Source: Opacimonas viscosa
GTDB taxonomy: Bacteria > Pseudomonadota > Gammaproteobacteria > Enterobacterales > Alteromonadaceae
Direction: 5' to 3'
Assembly (NCBI RefSeq): GCF_024199005.1
Contig: NZ_JANATA010000011.1
Span: 36,190 to 100,189, forward strand
Length of the DNA: 64,000 nucleotides
Shown: piece by piece, positions 17,488 to 27,525 of the stretch
Layout of the letters: every line of letters starts with the position of its first letter
Position numbering within the stretch: position 1 is the first letter of the stretch
Program-made: the position numbers and the translations under genes
Notes under the pieces: model-generated
What the model was told of the DNA's origin: nothing
Seen by the model: the letters and a program-made list of their open reading frames with translations, nothing else
The model's database searches: none

Positions 17488-20310
17488 ATGCAAGAAAGCG
17501 CGATGAAAGCATGGTGGGAATCATCCCATATGGCTGGTGCGAATGCAGCATACATTGAGGAATTGTATGAAGCATATTTAGAAGATCCACAAAGCGTACC
17601 TTCTACTTGGCAACAAGTTTTCGAAAGCCTCCCTAAAGTGGACGGCGTAGAATTAGATTCTAACCATACCTTGATACGTGACCAGTATCGTAAGATGGCT
17701 GCATTAGGCCCAATAGCTCGTGCAGCAGGCTCTACACCACAACAAGTTGGTGTGGCAGGTGATGAAAAACAGGTTAAAGTTCTACAATTAATCAATGCAT
17801 TCCGTTTCCGTGGACACCAACACGCAAACCTAGATCCTCTGGGTTTATGGCGTCAAGAGCGTGTTCGTGATTTAGAGTTATCGCATCACAATTTAACCGA
17901 AAAAGATTTTGATACCCAATTTAACTTGGGTTCATATGCAATTGGTAAAGACAAAATGTCTTTGGGCGAATTGTATAAGTCACTGAACCGAACTTATTGT
18001 GGTTCTATCGGTGCAGAGTACATGCACATTACTGATACCGAACAAAAACGTTGGTTACAACAACGCATTGAGTCTGTTGAAGCAAAGCCAGCTATTACGC
18101 GTGAAGAAAAGATTAAAATTCTTAAGGGGCTAATTGCTGCAGATGGTATGGAAAAATACCTGGGTGCAAAGTTCCCAGGAGCTAAACGTTTTTCTCTTGA
18201 AGGTGGTGATAGCCTGATTCCAATGCTTAAGAGTCTTATTAATGAAGCGGGTGCTTCAGGCTCTAAAGAAGTCGTGGTTGGTATGGCGCACCGTGGTCGT
18301 CTAAATGTCCTAGTCAATGTATTAGGTAAAAATCCTTCTGTTTTATTCGATGAGTTTGCTGGTAAGCATGACGATTCATTAGGTGCAGGCGATGTAAAAT
18401 ATCACGCAGGTTTTTCTTCAGATTATGCAACGCCAGGCGGTAATGTTCACTTAGCACTTGCCTTTAACCCGTCGCATCTAGAAATTGTTAACCCTGTAGT
18501 TATGGGGTCGGTACGTGCTCGTTTATCACGCCGTGGTTCCGAAGGTGCTAAAGTACTACCAATCACTATCCATGGTGATTCAGCAATTGCTGGTCAGGGT
18601 GTTGTACAAGAAACTTTCAATATGTCGCAAACCCGCGCGTATGCAGTAGGTGGAACAGTACGAATTGTTATCAACAACCAAGTAGGTTTTACCACATCTA
18701 AAACTGAAGATACGCGTTCAACACAATACTGTACTGATATTGCGAAAATGGTCCAAGCACCAATTTTACACGTGAATGGTGACGATCCAGAAGCTGTCGT
18801 ATTTGTTACCAAATTAGCGTTAGATTACCGCAATAAATTTAAACGAGATGTTGTTATCGATTTGGTGTGTTATCGCCGTCATGGTCACAATGAAGCGGAT
18901 GAGCCGAATGCAACTCAACCGCTCATGTATCAAAAAGTTAAAAAGCATCCTGTACCTCGTGAATTGTATGCACAACAACTTACTGCTGAGGGTTCAGTTG
19001 AACAACATGAAATCGATAAGCTGATAGCAGAATATCGAGCTGCACTGGATCACGGTGCTTGCGTCGTAGAAGAGTGGCGTCCTATGACTGAACACTCTGT
19101 TGATTGGACTCCTTTCTTGGGTCATGACTGGGATGTTGCTTATGATCCTAGTTTACCAGTAGAAAAAATCAAAGAGTTGGGTGCACGTTTAATCGATTAC
19201 CCTGCAGAACATAAACTACAATCTCGAGTTAATAAACTTTATCTTGACCGCAAAGCAATGGTTGAAGGTGAAAGGTTAGTAGACTGGGGTATGGCTGAGA
19301 ATATGGCGTATGCCTCAATCTTGTCGGAAAATACGGATATCCGTATTACAGGTCAGGACTCAGGTCGTGGTACTTTCTTCCACCGTCATGCTGTGTTACA
19401 CAACCAAGCTGATGGTTCTACTTATATGCCATTACAAAACCTGTATTCAGAACAAGGCAATATTGAAATTCATGATTCAGTCCTTTCTGAAGAAGCAGTT
19501 ATGGCATTCGAATATGGTTTTGCAACGGCAGAGCCTAGAACCTTAACTATTTGGGAAGCTCAGTTTGGTGATTTTGCAAATGGTGCTCAAGTTGTGTTTG
19601 ACCAGTTCTTAAGTTCTGGTGAGGCGAAATGGGGACGTTTATGTGGTTTGACCGTATTGTTACCACATGGTTACGAAGGCCAAGGCCCAGAGCATAGTTC
19701 AGCTCGTCTTGAACGATTCCTACAGTTATGCGCTGATCACAACTGGCAAGTTTGTGTGCCTTCTACGCCTGCCCAGGTATATGGCATGATCCGTCGTCAA
19801 TCTGTGCGTCCAATGCGTCGCCCTTTAATTGTGATGTCACCTAAGTCTTTACTTAGACATCCGCTTGCTGTTTCTTCTCTAGATGAATTAGCAGAAGGGA
19901 CATTCCAAAATGTCATTGGCGAGATTGATGAGATCCCAGCTAAGAAAGTAAAACGCGTCGTGTTGTGTTCAGGTAAGGTTTATTACGACTTACTGGAAAA
20001 ACGTCGTGAAAATGAGCAAACCGATGTTGCTATTATTCGTGTTGAGCAATTATACCCATTCCCATCTGATGAAATGGCTAAAGTACTAGCTGATTATCAA
20101 CATGTTAAAGATTGGGTATGGTGTCAAGAAGAGCCGAAGAATCAAGGCGCTTGGTATTGTTCACAACATCACTTCAATGAGTCTATTCCAGCGGGACAGA
20201 CAATTAAATATGCCGGTAGAGAAGCATCAGCCTCTCCAGCGGTTGGCTATATTGCAGTTCACAATCAACAACAAAAAGCGTTGGTTGACGAAGCACTTAA
20301 CACTAAATAA
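17488..20310 (+). CDS. sucA: 2-oxoglutarate dehydrogenase E1 component
   Basis: Thiamine-diphosphate decarboxylase of the 2-oxoglutarate dehydrogenase complex; it passes the succinyl group to lipoyl-SucB. 940 residues (E. coli 933). The N-terminus MQESAMKAWWESSHMAGANA parallels E. coli MQNSALKAW. Seen: the E1o segments FRFRGHQHANLDPLG and HGDSAIAGQGVVQE, the TPP-binding pyrimidine-domain region RITGQDSGRGTFFHRHAVLH, and a C-terminal CQEEPKNQGAWY. sucB follows after 9 bp. No lpd (E3) gene is in the window, so E3 is presumably encoded elsewhere, with the pyruvate dehydrogenase genes. Confidence 0.98.
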   Translation: MQESAMKAWWESSHMAGANAAYIEELYEAYLEDPQSVPSTWQQVFESLPKVDGVELDSNHTLIRDQYRKMAALGPIARAAGSTPQQVGVAGDEKQVKVLQLINAFRFRGHQHANLDPLGLWRQERVRDLELSHHNLTEKDFDTQFNLGSYAIGKDKMSLGELYKSLNRTYCGSIGAEYMHITDTEQKRWLQQRIESVEAKPAITREEKIKILKGLIAADGMEKYLGAKFPGAKRFSLEGGDSLIPMLKSLINEAGASGSKEVVVGMAHRGRLNVLVNVLGKNPSVLFDEFAGKHDDSLGAGDVKYHAGFSSDYATPGGNVHLALAFNPSHLEIVNPVVMGSVRARLSRRGSEGAKVLPITIHGDSAIAGQGVVQETFNMSQTRAYAVGGTVRIVINNQVGFTTSKTEDTRSTQYCTDIAKMVQAPILHVNGDDPEAVVFVTKLALDYRNKFKRDVVIDLVCYRRHGHNEADEPNATQPLMYQKVKKHPVPRELYAQQLTAEGSVEQHEIDKLIAEYRAALDHGACVVEEWRPMTEHSVDWTPFLGHDWDVAYDPSLPVEKIKELGARLIDYPAEHKLQSRVNKLYLDRKAMVEGERLVDWGMAENMAYASILSENTDIRITGQDSGRGTFFHRHAVLHNQADGSTYMPLQNLYSEQGNIEIHDSVLSEEAVMAFEYGFATAEPRTLTIWEAQFGDFANGAQVVFDQFLSSGEAKWGRLCGLTVLLPHGYEGQGPEHSSARLERFLQLCADHNWQVCVPSTPAQVYGMIRRQSVRPMRRPLIVMSPKSLLRHPLAVSSLDELAEGTFQNVIGEIDEIPAKKVKRVVLCSGKVYYDLLEKRRENEQTDVAIIRVEQLYPFPSDEMAKVLADYQHVKDWVWCQEEPKNQGAWYCSQHHFNESIPAGQTIKYAGREASASPAVGYIAVHNQQQKALVDEALNTK

Positions 20311-20319
20311 GGACCTAAA

Positions 20320-21795
20320 ATGACCACTGAAATTAAAGTTCCGGTGCTACCTGAATCAGTAGCAGACGCAACTATCGCCACTTGGCACGTTAAAGCAGGA
20401 GATGCTGTTACACGTGACCAAAACTTAGTTGAAATCGAAACCGATAAAGTCGTTTTAGAAGTAGTTGCTCCAGCTGATGGTGTGATTTCTGAAATTTTAC
20501 ATGAAGAAGGCGCAACAGTATTAGGTGAGCAATTAATTGCTCACCTAAGCGCAGGTGCTGCGGCTGCAGCACCTGCAGCAAAAGCTGCGCCAGCTGCCGC
20601 GGCTCCTGCAGCTGATGCTCCTGCACAAGACATTAAAGTGCCGGTACTGCCAGAGTCAGTTGCAGATGCCAACATTGCGACATGGCATGTTAAAGTCGGT
20701 GAGCCGGTAACACGTGATCAAAACTTAGTTGATATCGAAACGGATAAAGTAGTGCTAGAAGTTGTGGCACCTGCTGATGGTGCATTAGTATCTATCTCTG
20801 CTGAAGAAGGTGCTACCGTAACCGCAGAAGAAGTGATTGCTCAATTCGTTGCTGGTGCTAGTGCCGGTGCGGCGCCTGCAGCTGCAGAAGCTAACGCAGC
20901 TGAAGAGACTGATGCGTTAAGCCCATCTGTACGTCGTTTGCTTGCTGAAAAAGGTATTGATGCCTCAGCGGTAAAAGGCACAGGTAAAGGTGGCCGAATT
21001 ACTAAAGAAGATGTTGAAAAACACCTTAAAGGTGGCTCTGCTCCTGTACCAGCAGCTAAAGCAGAAGTTTCTGTGCCAGCAGTTCCTGCCGGTGAGCGTA
21101 GTGAAAAACGTGTACCAATGACACGTCTGCGTAAAACAATTGCCAACCGTTTATTAGAGGCTAAAAATTCTACTGCAATGTTAACTACATTCAACGAAGT
21201 GAACATGAAACCTATCATGGACTTGCGTAAGCAGTATCAAGAAAGCTTTGAAAAGCGTCATGGCATTCGTTTAGGTTTCATGTCTTTCTACGTGAAAGCT
21301 GTTACAGAAGCCTTAAAGCGTTACCCAGAGGTCAATGCATCTATCGATGGTGATGACATTGTTTATCACAACTATTTTGATATTTCGATTGCTGTATCTA
21401 CGCCGCGTGGTCTTGTGACTCCAGTATTAAAAGATACAGACACATTAGGTATGGCAGGTATTGAAGGTGGCATCAAGTCATTAGCGTTAAAAGGCCGTGA
21501 CGGTAAATTGTCTCTAGATGAGTTACAAGGTGGTAACTTTACTATCACCAACGGTGGTGTATTTGGTTCGTTATTATCAACACCAATTATCAACCCACCA
21601 CAAAGCGCCATTTTGGGTATGCATAAAATCCAAGATCGCCCAATGGCAGTGAACGGTAAAGTAGAAATTTTACCAATGATGTATTTAGCATTATCTTATG
21701 ACCACAGAATTATTGATGGTAAAGAGTCAGTAGGTTTCTTAGTAACAGTCAAAGAAATGCTAGAAGACCCAACACGTTTATTGTTGGATGTCTAA
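20320..21795 (+). CDS. sucB: Dihydrolipoyllysine-residue succinyltransferase (2-oxoglutarate dehydrogenase E2) with two lipoyl domains
   Basis: Core of the 2-oxoglutarate dehydrogenase complex. 491 residues against ~405 in E. coli, because the lipoyl domain is duplicated: domain 1 (about 4-76, lipoyl Lys43) and domain 2 (104-176, Lys143), each with ETDKVVLEV, exactly 100 residues apart and nearly identical over their first 50 positions. Ala/Pro-rich linkers follow each copy. Then come the E1/E3-binding domain ([20 protein letters not shown], about 205-240) and the acyltransferase domain with the catalytic DHRIIDG near the C-terminus. The recent-looking duplication and a 28-bp palindrome at the end of the first copy are notable. 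A hairpin separates it from sucC. Confidence 0.97.
   Translation: MTTEIKVPVLPESVADATIATWHVKAGDAVTRDQNLVEIETDKVVLEVVAPADGVISEILHEEGATVLGEQLIAHLSAGAAAAAPAAKAAPAAAAPAADAPAQDIKVPVLPESVADANIATWHVKVGEPVTRDQNLVDIETDKVVLEVVAPADGALVSISAEEGATVTAEEVIAQFVAGASAGAAPAAAEANAAEETDALSPSVRRLLAEKGIDASAVKGTGKGGRITKEDVEKHLKGGSAPVPAAKAEVSVPAVPAGERSEKRVPMTRLRKTIANRLLEAKNSTAMLTTFNEVNMKPIMDLRKQYQESFEKRHGIRLGFMSFYVKAVTEALKRYPEVNASIDGDDIVYHNYFDISIAVSTPRGLVTPVLKDTDTLGMAGIEGGIKSLALKGRDGKLSLDELQGGNFTITNGGVFGSLLSTPIINPPQSAILGMHKIQDRPMAVNGKVEILPMMYLALSYDHRIIDGKESVGFLVTVKEMLEDPTRLLLDV
20521..20548. repeat. 28-bp perfect palindrome inside sucB
   Basis: Arms TTAGGTGAGCAATT and AATTGCTCACCTAA meet with no spacer, over codons for [11 protein letters not shown] at the end of the first lipoyl domain. 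The second lipoyl copy does not have it. Confidence 0.9.
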
Positions 21796-21826
21796 ATCCT
21801 AAGACTTTGGTCTTTGCAATATTGTG

Positions 21827-21855
21827 AAGGATGATACATAACGTATCATCCTTTT
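21827..21855 (+). terminator. Hairpin between sucB and sucC
   Basis: AAGGATGATAC, 5-base loop, GTATCATCCTT: a perfect 11-bp stem ending in four T. It is a moderate intrinsic terminator or processing hairpin separating sucAB from sucCD. Confidence 0.65.
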
Positions 21856-21945
21856 ACATGTGGACAGGGAAAATGTTCACACAACGTTGAATGTAGTCGA
21901 TTTTACGACTTTCTTTAATTAATTAAAAAGCGGAACAATATAACC

Positions 21946-23112
21946 ATGAATTTGCATGAATATCAGGGTAAGCAGCTGTTCAAAGAATACGGTTTACCTG
22001 TATCTGACGGATTTGCAGCAAGCACACCAGAAGAAGCAGTAGCAGCAGCTGAGAAAATTGGCGGCGATATGTGGGTAGTTAAATGCCAAGTACACGCGGG
22101 TGGCCGTGGTAAAGCGGGTGGTGTTAAGCTCGTTAAAGATACAGCAGACATTAAAGAGTTTGCAGCAAACTGGTTAGGTAAAAACCTAATTACTTATCAA
22201 ACAGATGAGAATGGCCAGCCAGTTAGCCGTATCTTAGTTGAATCATGTACTGATATTGCTCAAGAATTATATCTTGGCGCTGTGGTTGACCGTACTTCAC
22301 GCAAAATCGTTTTCATGGCATCTACCGAAGGTGGTGTTGAAATTGAAACTGTGGCAGAAGAAACGCCTGAAAAAATTCTTAAAGCTGAGATCGATCCTTT
22401 AGTCGGTGCACAGCCTTTCCAAGCACGTGAAATTGCTTTCAAATTAGGTCTTAAAGGCGTTCAAATTCGCCAATTCACAAATATTTTCATGGGCTTAGCG
22501 AAAATGTTTGAAGACTTAGATTTAGCACTTATTGAAATCAACCCATTAGTCATTAAAGAAGATGGTGATTTACATTGTCTAGATGCTAAGTTAGGTGTTG
22601 ACTCTAATGCTTTATACCGTCAACCAAAAGTACGTGAAATGAACGATCCATCTCAAGAAGATGCGCGTGAAGCACATGCTGCACAATTTGAATTAAACTA
22701 TGTTGCGTTAGACGGCAATGTAGGTTGTATGGTTAACGGTGCGGGCCTAGCAATGGGTACAATGGATATCGTAAACTTGCACGGTGGCAGCCCAGCTAAC
22801 TTCCTAGATGTTGGTGGCGGTGCGACCAAAGAGCGTGTAGCAGAAGCATTTAAAATTATCTTATCTGACAGCAATGTAAAAGCTGTATTAGTTAACATCT
22901 TTGGCGGTATTGTACGTTGTGACATGATCGCTGAAGGTATTATTGGTGCAGTTAAAGAAGTGGGTGTTAACGTACCAGTAGTTGTTCGTCTTGAAGGAAC
23001 AAATGCAGAATTAGGTCGTGAAGTACTAGCGAGTTCTGACCTAGATATTATCGCTGCAGAATCATTAACCGATGCTGCACAAAAAGTTGTTGCTGCTGCG
23101 GAGGGCAAATAA
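21946..23112 (+). CDS. sucC: Succinyl-CoA synthetase beta subunit
   Basis: ADP/GDP-forming succinyl-CoA synthetase subunit with the ATP-grasp fold. 388 residues, identical in length to E. coli SucC. Starts [12 protein letters not shown], with [29 protein letters not shown] and the [13 protein letters not shown] segment near the alpha-subunit interface. Its stop overlaps the sucD start by one base (TAATG). The 150-bp upstream gap holds the sucB hairpin and may contain a separate promoter, though no clear -35/-10 pair was found. Confidence 0.98.
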   Translation: MNLHEYQGKQLFKEYGLPVSDGFAASTPEEAVAAAEKIGGDMWVVKCQVHAGGRGKAGGVKLVKDTADIKEFAANWLGKNLITYQTDENGQPVSRILVESCTDIAQELYLGAVVDRTSRKIVFMASTEGGVEIETVAEETPEKILKAEIDPLVGAQPFQAREIAFKLGLKGVQIRQFTNIFMGLAKMFEDLDLALIEINPLVIKEDGDLHCLDAKLGVDSNALYRQPKVREMNDPSQEDAREAHAAQFELNYVALDGNVGCMVNGAGLAMGTMDIVNLHGGSPANFLDVGGGATKERVAEAFKIILSDSNVKAVLVNIFGGIVRCDMIAEGIIGAVKEVGVNVPVVVRLEGTNAELGREVLASSDLDIIAAESLTDAAQKVVAAAEGK

Positions 23113-23984
23113 TGTCAGTTTTAATTAATAAAGATACTAAAGTTATTTGTCAGGGTTTTACTGGCGGTCAAGGGACTTTCCACTCTGAACAAGCGATCGA
23201 ATACGGTACGCAAATGGTAGGTGGTGTTACTCCTGGTAAAGGCGGTACAACGCACTTAGGTCTTCCTGTATTTGATACAGTAAAAGATGCCGTTGCTGAA
23301 ACAGGTGCTACTGCATCTGTAATTTACGTACCAGCTCCTTTCTGTAAAGATTCAATCATTGAAGCTGCTGATGCAGGTATCGAGTTAATCGTATGTATTA
23401 CCGAAGGTATTCCAACAATTGACATGTTATATGTCAAAGAATACATCGCTGCAAAAGGCGTACGTATGATTGGTCCAAACTGCCCAGGTGTTATCACTCC
23501 TGATGAATGTAAGATTGGTATCATGCCTGGTCACATTCACAAAGCCGGTAAAGTTGGTATTGTTTCTCGCTCTGGTACATTAACGTATGAAGCGGTTAAG
23601 CAAACTACTGACGAAGGTTTTGGTCAGTCTACTTGTGTAGGTATCGGTGGAGACCCAATTCCTGGTTCTAACTTTATTGATATCTTACAATTATTCCAAG
23701 ATGATCCTAAGACAGAAGCGATTGTTATGATCGGTGAAATCGGTGGAACGGCAGAAGAAGAAGCTGCTGAATTCATCAAAGCCAACGTCACTAAGCCTGT
23801 CGTTTCTTACATTGCTGGTGTAACTGCACCTGCTGGTAAGCGTATGGGACACGCTGGTGCGATTATCGCTGGTGGTAAAGGAACTGCTGATGAGAAATTT
23901 AAAGCATTAGAAGCGGCAGGTGTAAAAACTGTTCGTTCTTTAGCTGACATCGGTAAAGCTTTACGCGAAGCAACTGGTTGGTAA
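23112..23984 (+). CDS. sucD: Succinyl-CoA synthetase alpha subunit
   Basis: Carries the CoA-binding domain and the phosphorylated histidine of succinyl-CoA synthetase. 290 residues (E. coli 289). Seen: [15 protein letters not shown], a CoA-binding GGVTPGKGG segment, [17 protein letters not shown], and [13 protein letters not shown] with the active-site His. It is coupled to sucC through a one-base overlap and followed by a strong bidirectional terminator. Confidence 0.98.
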   Translation: MSVLINKDTKVICQGFTGGQGTFHSEQAIEYGTQMVGGVTPGKGGTTHLGLPVFDTVKDAVAETGATASVIYVPAPFCKDSIIEAADAGIELIVCITEGIPTIDMLYVKEYIAAKGVRMIGPNCPGVITPDECKIGIMPGHIHKAGKVGIVSRSGTLTYEAVKQTTDEGFGQSTCVGIGGDPIPGSNFIDILQLFQDDPKTEAIVMIGEIGGTAEEEAAEFIKANVTKPVVSYIAGVTAPAGKRMGHAGAIIAGGKGTADEKFKALEAAGVKTVRSLADIGKALREATGW

Positions 23985-24048
23985 GCATCTGACATCCGCG
24001 ACCGGTTAACCTGCAGTGACATTTACTGTTTGTTAACCATCGCAGTTT

Positions 24049-24084
24049 AAAAACGCATAAATAGTTCTATTTGTGCGTTTTTTT
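24049..24084. terminator. Bidirectional rho-independent terminator (sucD / small minus-strand ORF)
   Basis: AAACGCA-T-AAATAG and CTATTT-G-TGCGTTT pair around a 2-3 base loop. T-runs occur downstream on both strands (seven on plus, five on minus). On the minus strand it lies directly after the stop of the ORF 24083-24250. A second hairpin (GGTTAAC 24004-24010 / GTTAACC 24032-24038) precedes it. Confidence 0.85.
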
Positions 24085-24250
24085 ATTCCTCAAATTCGAA
24101 GACTTTTTTATTGTATTTTGAAGGAGTACTTGCAGTAAAAAATGTTGTAAAACGTTTAATCTCTTCCTCTATTCGTCCTATTGGGGATTGGGGTATTGTT
24201 AAAATACCACCCTTGACTTCGATAGTTTCTTTGTGTTTTAACATTTGCAT
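24083..24250 (-). CDS. Small unknown protein, 55 residues
   Basis: Open frame found by reading the strand directly: it begins MQMLKHKETIEVKGG and ends KKVFEFEE. It has a good AGAGGA site 7 bases before the ATG and stops right at the bidirectional terminator shared with sucD, so it has gene-like signals at both ends. No signal peptide or membrane segment. The composition (charged ends, TIPQSPIGRIEEEIKRF centre) suggests a small soluble protein. I recognise no family. It is divergent from the TonB-dependent receptor gene. It could still be a remnant of a longer gene. Confidence 0.5.
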   Translation of the reverse strand: MQMLKHKETIEVKGGILTIPQSPIGRIEEEIKRFTTFFTASTPSKYNKKVFEFEE

Positions 24251-24347
24251 ATATATATCCTCTGTTTGATTGATGCTCTTATATTATGGCTGGTTTTCTT
24301 GTTTTTTCTGCTGACATTTAGTCGGTTTTTTGTTAATGCCTTGTAAA

Positions 24348-24361
24348 TGAATACGTATGCA
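24348..24361. promoter_or_regulatory. LacI-family-like operator upstream of the TonB receptor-pullulanase pair
   Basis: TGAATACGTATGCA is a 14-bp palindrome with one mismatched pair and a central CG, the usual shape of LacI/GalR-family sites. It lies 118 bp before the receptor start and matches 13 of 14 bases of the site at 40944-40957 in front of the alpha-amylase gene. Confidence 0.6.
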
Positions 24362-24478
24362 AATGTTTGTTATTTTGTGTTTAAGTTTTTATGATGCACT
24401 GTGCTAATAAAGGGATTTTGTATGTAGGTGATTTACTTACATGTGAAATCTAAATTTTAACGGGGAATGGGACACAAT

Positions 24479-27457
24479 ATGAATAAATTCAGACCCAGCT
24501 TGATAACTGCAGCGCTTGTCGCGGGTGGTATGGCATTTTCAATGTCAGCCTATGCACAAGACGCCGAAGAAAAGCAGAAGAATGAAGATGAGATAGAGGT
24601 CATTGAAGTAAAAGGCTTCTCGACGAGTCTATTAAAGTCTTTAAATCAAAAGCGTTTCGGTGACACAGTTTCCGAGCAATTATCTGCAGATGACCTTGGT
24701 GGTTTGCCAGATGTTTCGATGGCCGATGCACTGACGCGTTTGCCAGGTATTTCAGCTGTTCGTACCGGCGGTCAAGCCGCTGAGATTAATATACGGGGTT
24801 TATCTGGAGATTTCGTTTTCTCCACATTAAATGGTCGTGAGCAGGTTTCTACTTCAGGAAATCGAAGCATTGAGTTCGATCAATATCCATCGGAATTGAT
24901 TAGTTCAGCCGCTGTTTACAAATCACCCAAAGCTTCACTTATTGAGGGTGGGGTAGCTGGTACAGTTGAGCTTGTGACGGCAAGCCCACTAGATAACGAT
25001 CAACAACATACTTTTAATTTAAATGCACGTGGCATGTTTAACGATCGTGCCAATGAAGTATCTGACGCAGAAGAATACGGCAGCCGATTAAGTTTTGCTT
25101 ACCAAGGCAAATTTATGGACGATACTTTGGGTGTCGCTTTAGGTTACGCTCGTTTATTCCAACCGTCTGTTGCAACACAGTTCATTGGGTTAGCTCCAGG
25201 AGGCATAGTCACAGGGACAAGTTTGGTACCTAGTGAAGGTTTCGAAATGCAACACAAAGGTGGTGAAGAAACCAGAAATGGTTATATGGCATCGCTAGAG
25301 TGGGCGCCGCATGACGATTTTCGTTTGAAAGCTGACGGCTTTTTGTCTCGTTTTGACTCTAAAGAATTTGCTCGAGGCTATCGTGTGAAGCTCGATGCGA
25401 CTAAAGCATCTACAACAAACCTCACGGCGACACCTGATGGTTCGGTTACAGGTGGTGTGTTTACCCGTAATAGCGGTAGTGCCACACGTGTAGAGTTAGT
25501 GAATGACGATAATCAGGATTTTGATGAAGTAGCAAGCTTCGGTATTGGCGGTGAGTGGAATATTTCCGATAACTGGTCAATGACCTTTGACTTATCTCAT
25601 TCCTCGGCTTCTTCAGACTTCCGTAATGGCCTGTTATGGTCATTAGTGGCAGAAGATGCCACGGCCGATGTGCCAGTGTTTGATGAAAATGTCCAAATTG
25701 TGTATCAAAATAATGGATTAAACTTACCTGATATCGGTTTTAATCAATTTGATGCGTTTAGTGATATTAACCGTGTAATGGTCTCCAAATACGGTATCTA
25801 TCCTTATCAAAACGAAGATGAAGTAGATGCTTTTCGTATTGATTTCAAATATGAACTAGACAACGCCTACTTCTCTTCAATCGAATTTGGTGCGCGTTAC
25901 TCTGACCGTACTTATTCAAATGATCGTTCTGTTTTTGAGTATGGCTCAGATTCTGGTTTCCCACGTAACCAGCCTCCTTTGCGTTTAACGCAAGATATGG
26001 TTGAAGTGGTTGATTGGAAAGGTGACTTCAGCTATTTCCCCAGTTATTTATCGATTGATTTAGATAAAGCACTAAATGCATGGTTCCCTGGTGGCGTGCC
26101 ACAACCAGTCCAAACTTGGGGTACCGCACATCCTGGTGTGATTAACAGCCCAACGCCTGGTCAAGGTCCTAACACTGCTTGGTCTGTCACTGAGTCTGGT
26201 TCGGTATTCGAAGAAGTGACTTCTGCCTATGCGATGGCCAATATTGATGCTGAGGTTGGTGGTATTCCTGTTACGGGTAACATCGGTATCCGTATGGTTG
26301 ATACCAAACAGTCATCTACCGTTTTACAAGATGTATCTGAACCGGTATTGAATGAATTTGGTGAAGTTATTGATACTCGAGGTAACCCTGTTGCTGGTGC
26401 GCAATACTTAACCGATGATGCGGGTTTGATTAATGATTATTTCGCGTTAAATATTATTGGTGATGAATATACCGATTACTTACCATCGTTAAACTTGAAC
26501 TTTAGACTAACAGACAACGATCAAATTCGTTTTGCTGCAGCTAAAGTAATGGGTCGACCACCCATTAATCGTTTGTTTGCAAATGCCAATGTCCGCGTTT
26601 CGGATGTTTTTGCGTCCATTGACGAAGATACAGGTGATGTGGTTTTAACTAGCCCAACAGCAGTGATCAATGGTTCGAGTACAAACAGTCCATTCTTGAG
26701 ACCGTTTTATGCTGATCAATACGATTTATCATATGAAAGATATTTTGACGAAACTGACGGTGCTTTTGTTTTTGCATTGTTCTACAAAAATATTCAATCA
26801 TTTATCGATACGACAGCGACTTTCCCGTATGACTTCGCGGGTAATGGTTTTGATGTTCCTGATGAAGTGACAGTCACTATTTTAGATGAAAACGATGATC
26901 CTGTATTGGACGCCAGTGGTGATCCAAGAACGGTCGTTGTACCCACTGAAAATGGTACTTACACCACCGCTCAAAATAACTCAGAAGGTGGTTATATTCG
27001 AGGTGTTGAAGTCGCATATACCGAGATTTATAGCATGCTTCCGGGGATGTGGTCTGGTTTAGGTATGAACGCTAGCTTCTCATTCACAGAGTCTGAAATT
27101 CAACGTACAACGGGTAATGGTGTATTTAGTGGTACATTGCCTGGTCTATCTGAGCAAGTCGCCAGTGTCACGTTGTTCTGGGAATATGAAGGTTTCGAAA
27201 CACGCGTATCTTCACGCTATCGTAATCCTTTTGTTTCTAAACAAGTGGCCGTAAATGACCAAACTGTGAATTTTGATAGTGAAACAGTCGTTGATTTCCA
27301 AGCTTCTTATGAAGTAAGTGAAAACATGAGTGTGCTGTTCCAAGCCAATAACTTAACTGACGCGCCAACCAAGAGTTACTTTGGTGATGAGGCATTAGTT
27401 GGGACGATACAGTACTTCGGTACTCAGTACTTCCTTGGTTTGACTTATTCATTATGA
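24479..27457 (+). CDS. TonB-dependent receptor, probable maltodextrin/starch oligosaccharide transporter
   Basis: Outer-membrane 22-stranded barrel with plug, energised by TonB. I start it at 24479 (MNKFRPSLITAALVAGGM...), because GGGGA/GGGA lies at a proper distance there and touches the ATG at 24467. A signal peptide ends near AYAQD. A TonB-box-like EVIEVKG precedes the plug domain (LADALTRLPG-type segment, INIRGLSGDF, SPKASLIEGGVAGTVEL), features of the TIGR01782 subgroup. The beta-barrel ends QYFLGLTYSL with a C-terminal aromatic pattern. About 992 residues. It is immediately followed by a pullulanase lipoprotein and preceded by an operator shared with an alpha-amylase operon, so uptake of starch oligosaccharides is the likely job (inference). 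Confidence 0.9.
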   Translation: MNKFRPSLITAALVAGGMAFSMSAYAQDAEEKQKNEDEIEVIEVKGFSTSLLKSLNQKRFGDTVSEQLSADDLGGLPDVSMADALTRLPGISAVRTGGQAAEINIRGLSGDFVFSTLNGREQVSTSGNRSIEFDQYPSELISSAAVYKSPKASLIEGGVAGTVELVTASPLDNDQQHTFNLNARGMFNDRANEVSDAEEYGSRLSFAYQGKFMDDTLGVALGYARLFQPSVATQFIGLAPGGIVTGTSLVPSEGFEMQHKGGEETRNGYMASLEWAPHDDFRLKADGFLSRFDSKEFARGYRVKLDATKASTTNLTATPDGSVTGGVFTRNSGSATRVELVNDDNQDFDEVASFGIGGEWNISDNWSMTFDLSHSSASSDFRNGLLWSLVAEDATADVPVFDENVQIVYQNNGLNLPDIGFNQFDAFSDINRVMVSKYGIYPYQNEDEVDAFRIDFKYELDNAYFSSIEFGARYSDRTYSNDRSVFEYGSDSGFPRNQPPLRLTQDMVEVVDWKGDFSYFPSYLSIDLDKALNAWFPGGVPQPVQTWGTAHPGVINSPTPGQGPNTAWSVTESGSVFEEVTSAYAMANIDAEVGGIPVTGNIGIRMVDTKQSSTVLQDVSEPVLNEFGEVIDTRGNPVAGAQYLTDDAGLINDYFALNIIGDEYTDYLPSLNLNFRLTDNDQIRFAAAKVMGRPPINRLFANANVRVSDVFASIDEDTGDVVLTSPTAVINGSSTNSPFLRPFYADQYDLSYERYFDETDGAFVFALFYKNIQSFIDTTATFPYDFAGNGFDVPDEVTVTILDENDDPVLDASGDPRTVVVPTENGTYTTAQNNSEGGYIRGVEVAYTEIYSMLPGMWSGLGMNASFSFTESEIQRTTGNGVFSGTLPGLSEQVASVTLFWEYEGFETRVSSRYRNPFVSKQVAVNDQTVNFDSETVVDFQASYEVSENMSVLFQANNLTDAPTKSYFGDEALVGTIQYFGTQYFLGLTYSL

Positions 27458-27525
27458 GTGCAATAAAACATCTTATGACTAAGTATCTAGGTCATAAATA
27501 TTTAATAACATCGGAGCAACAACCT

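Noticed and set aside
24467..24478. Upstream ATG of the TonB receptor
   Set aside because: The only purine-rich site touches this ATG; the ATG at 24479 has correct spacing and begins a standard signal peptide.
27454..27525. Overlapping start of the pullulanase at the receptor stop
   Set aside because: It would put 24 polar residues before a lipoprotein signal; the ATG at 27526 has GGAG at nine bases.
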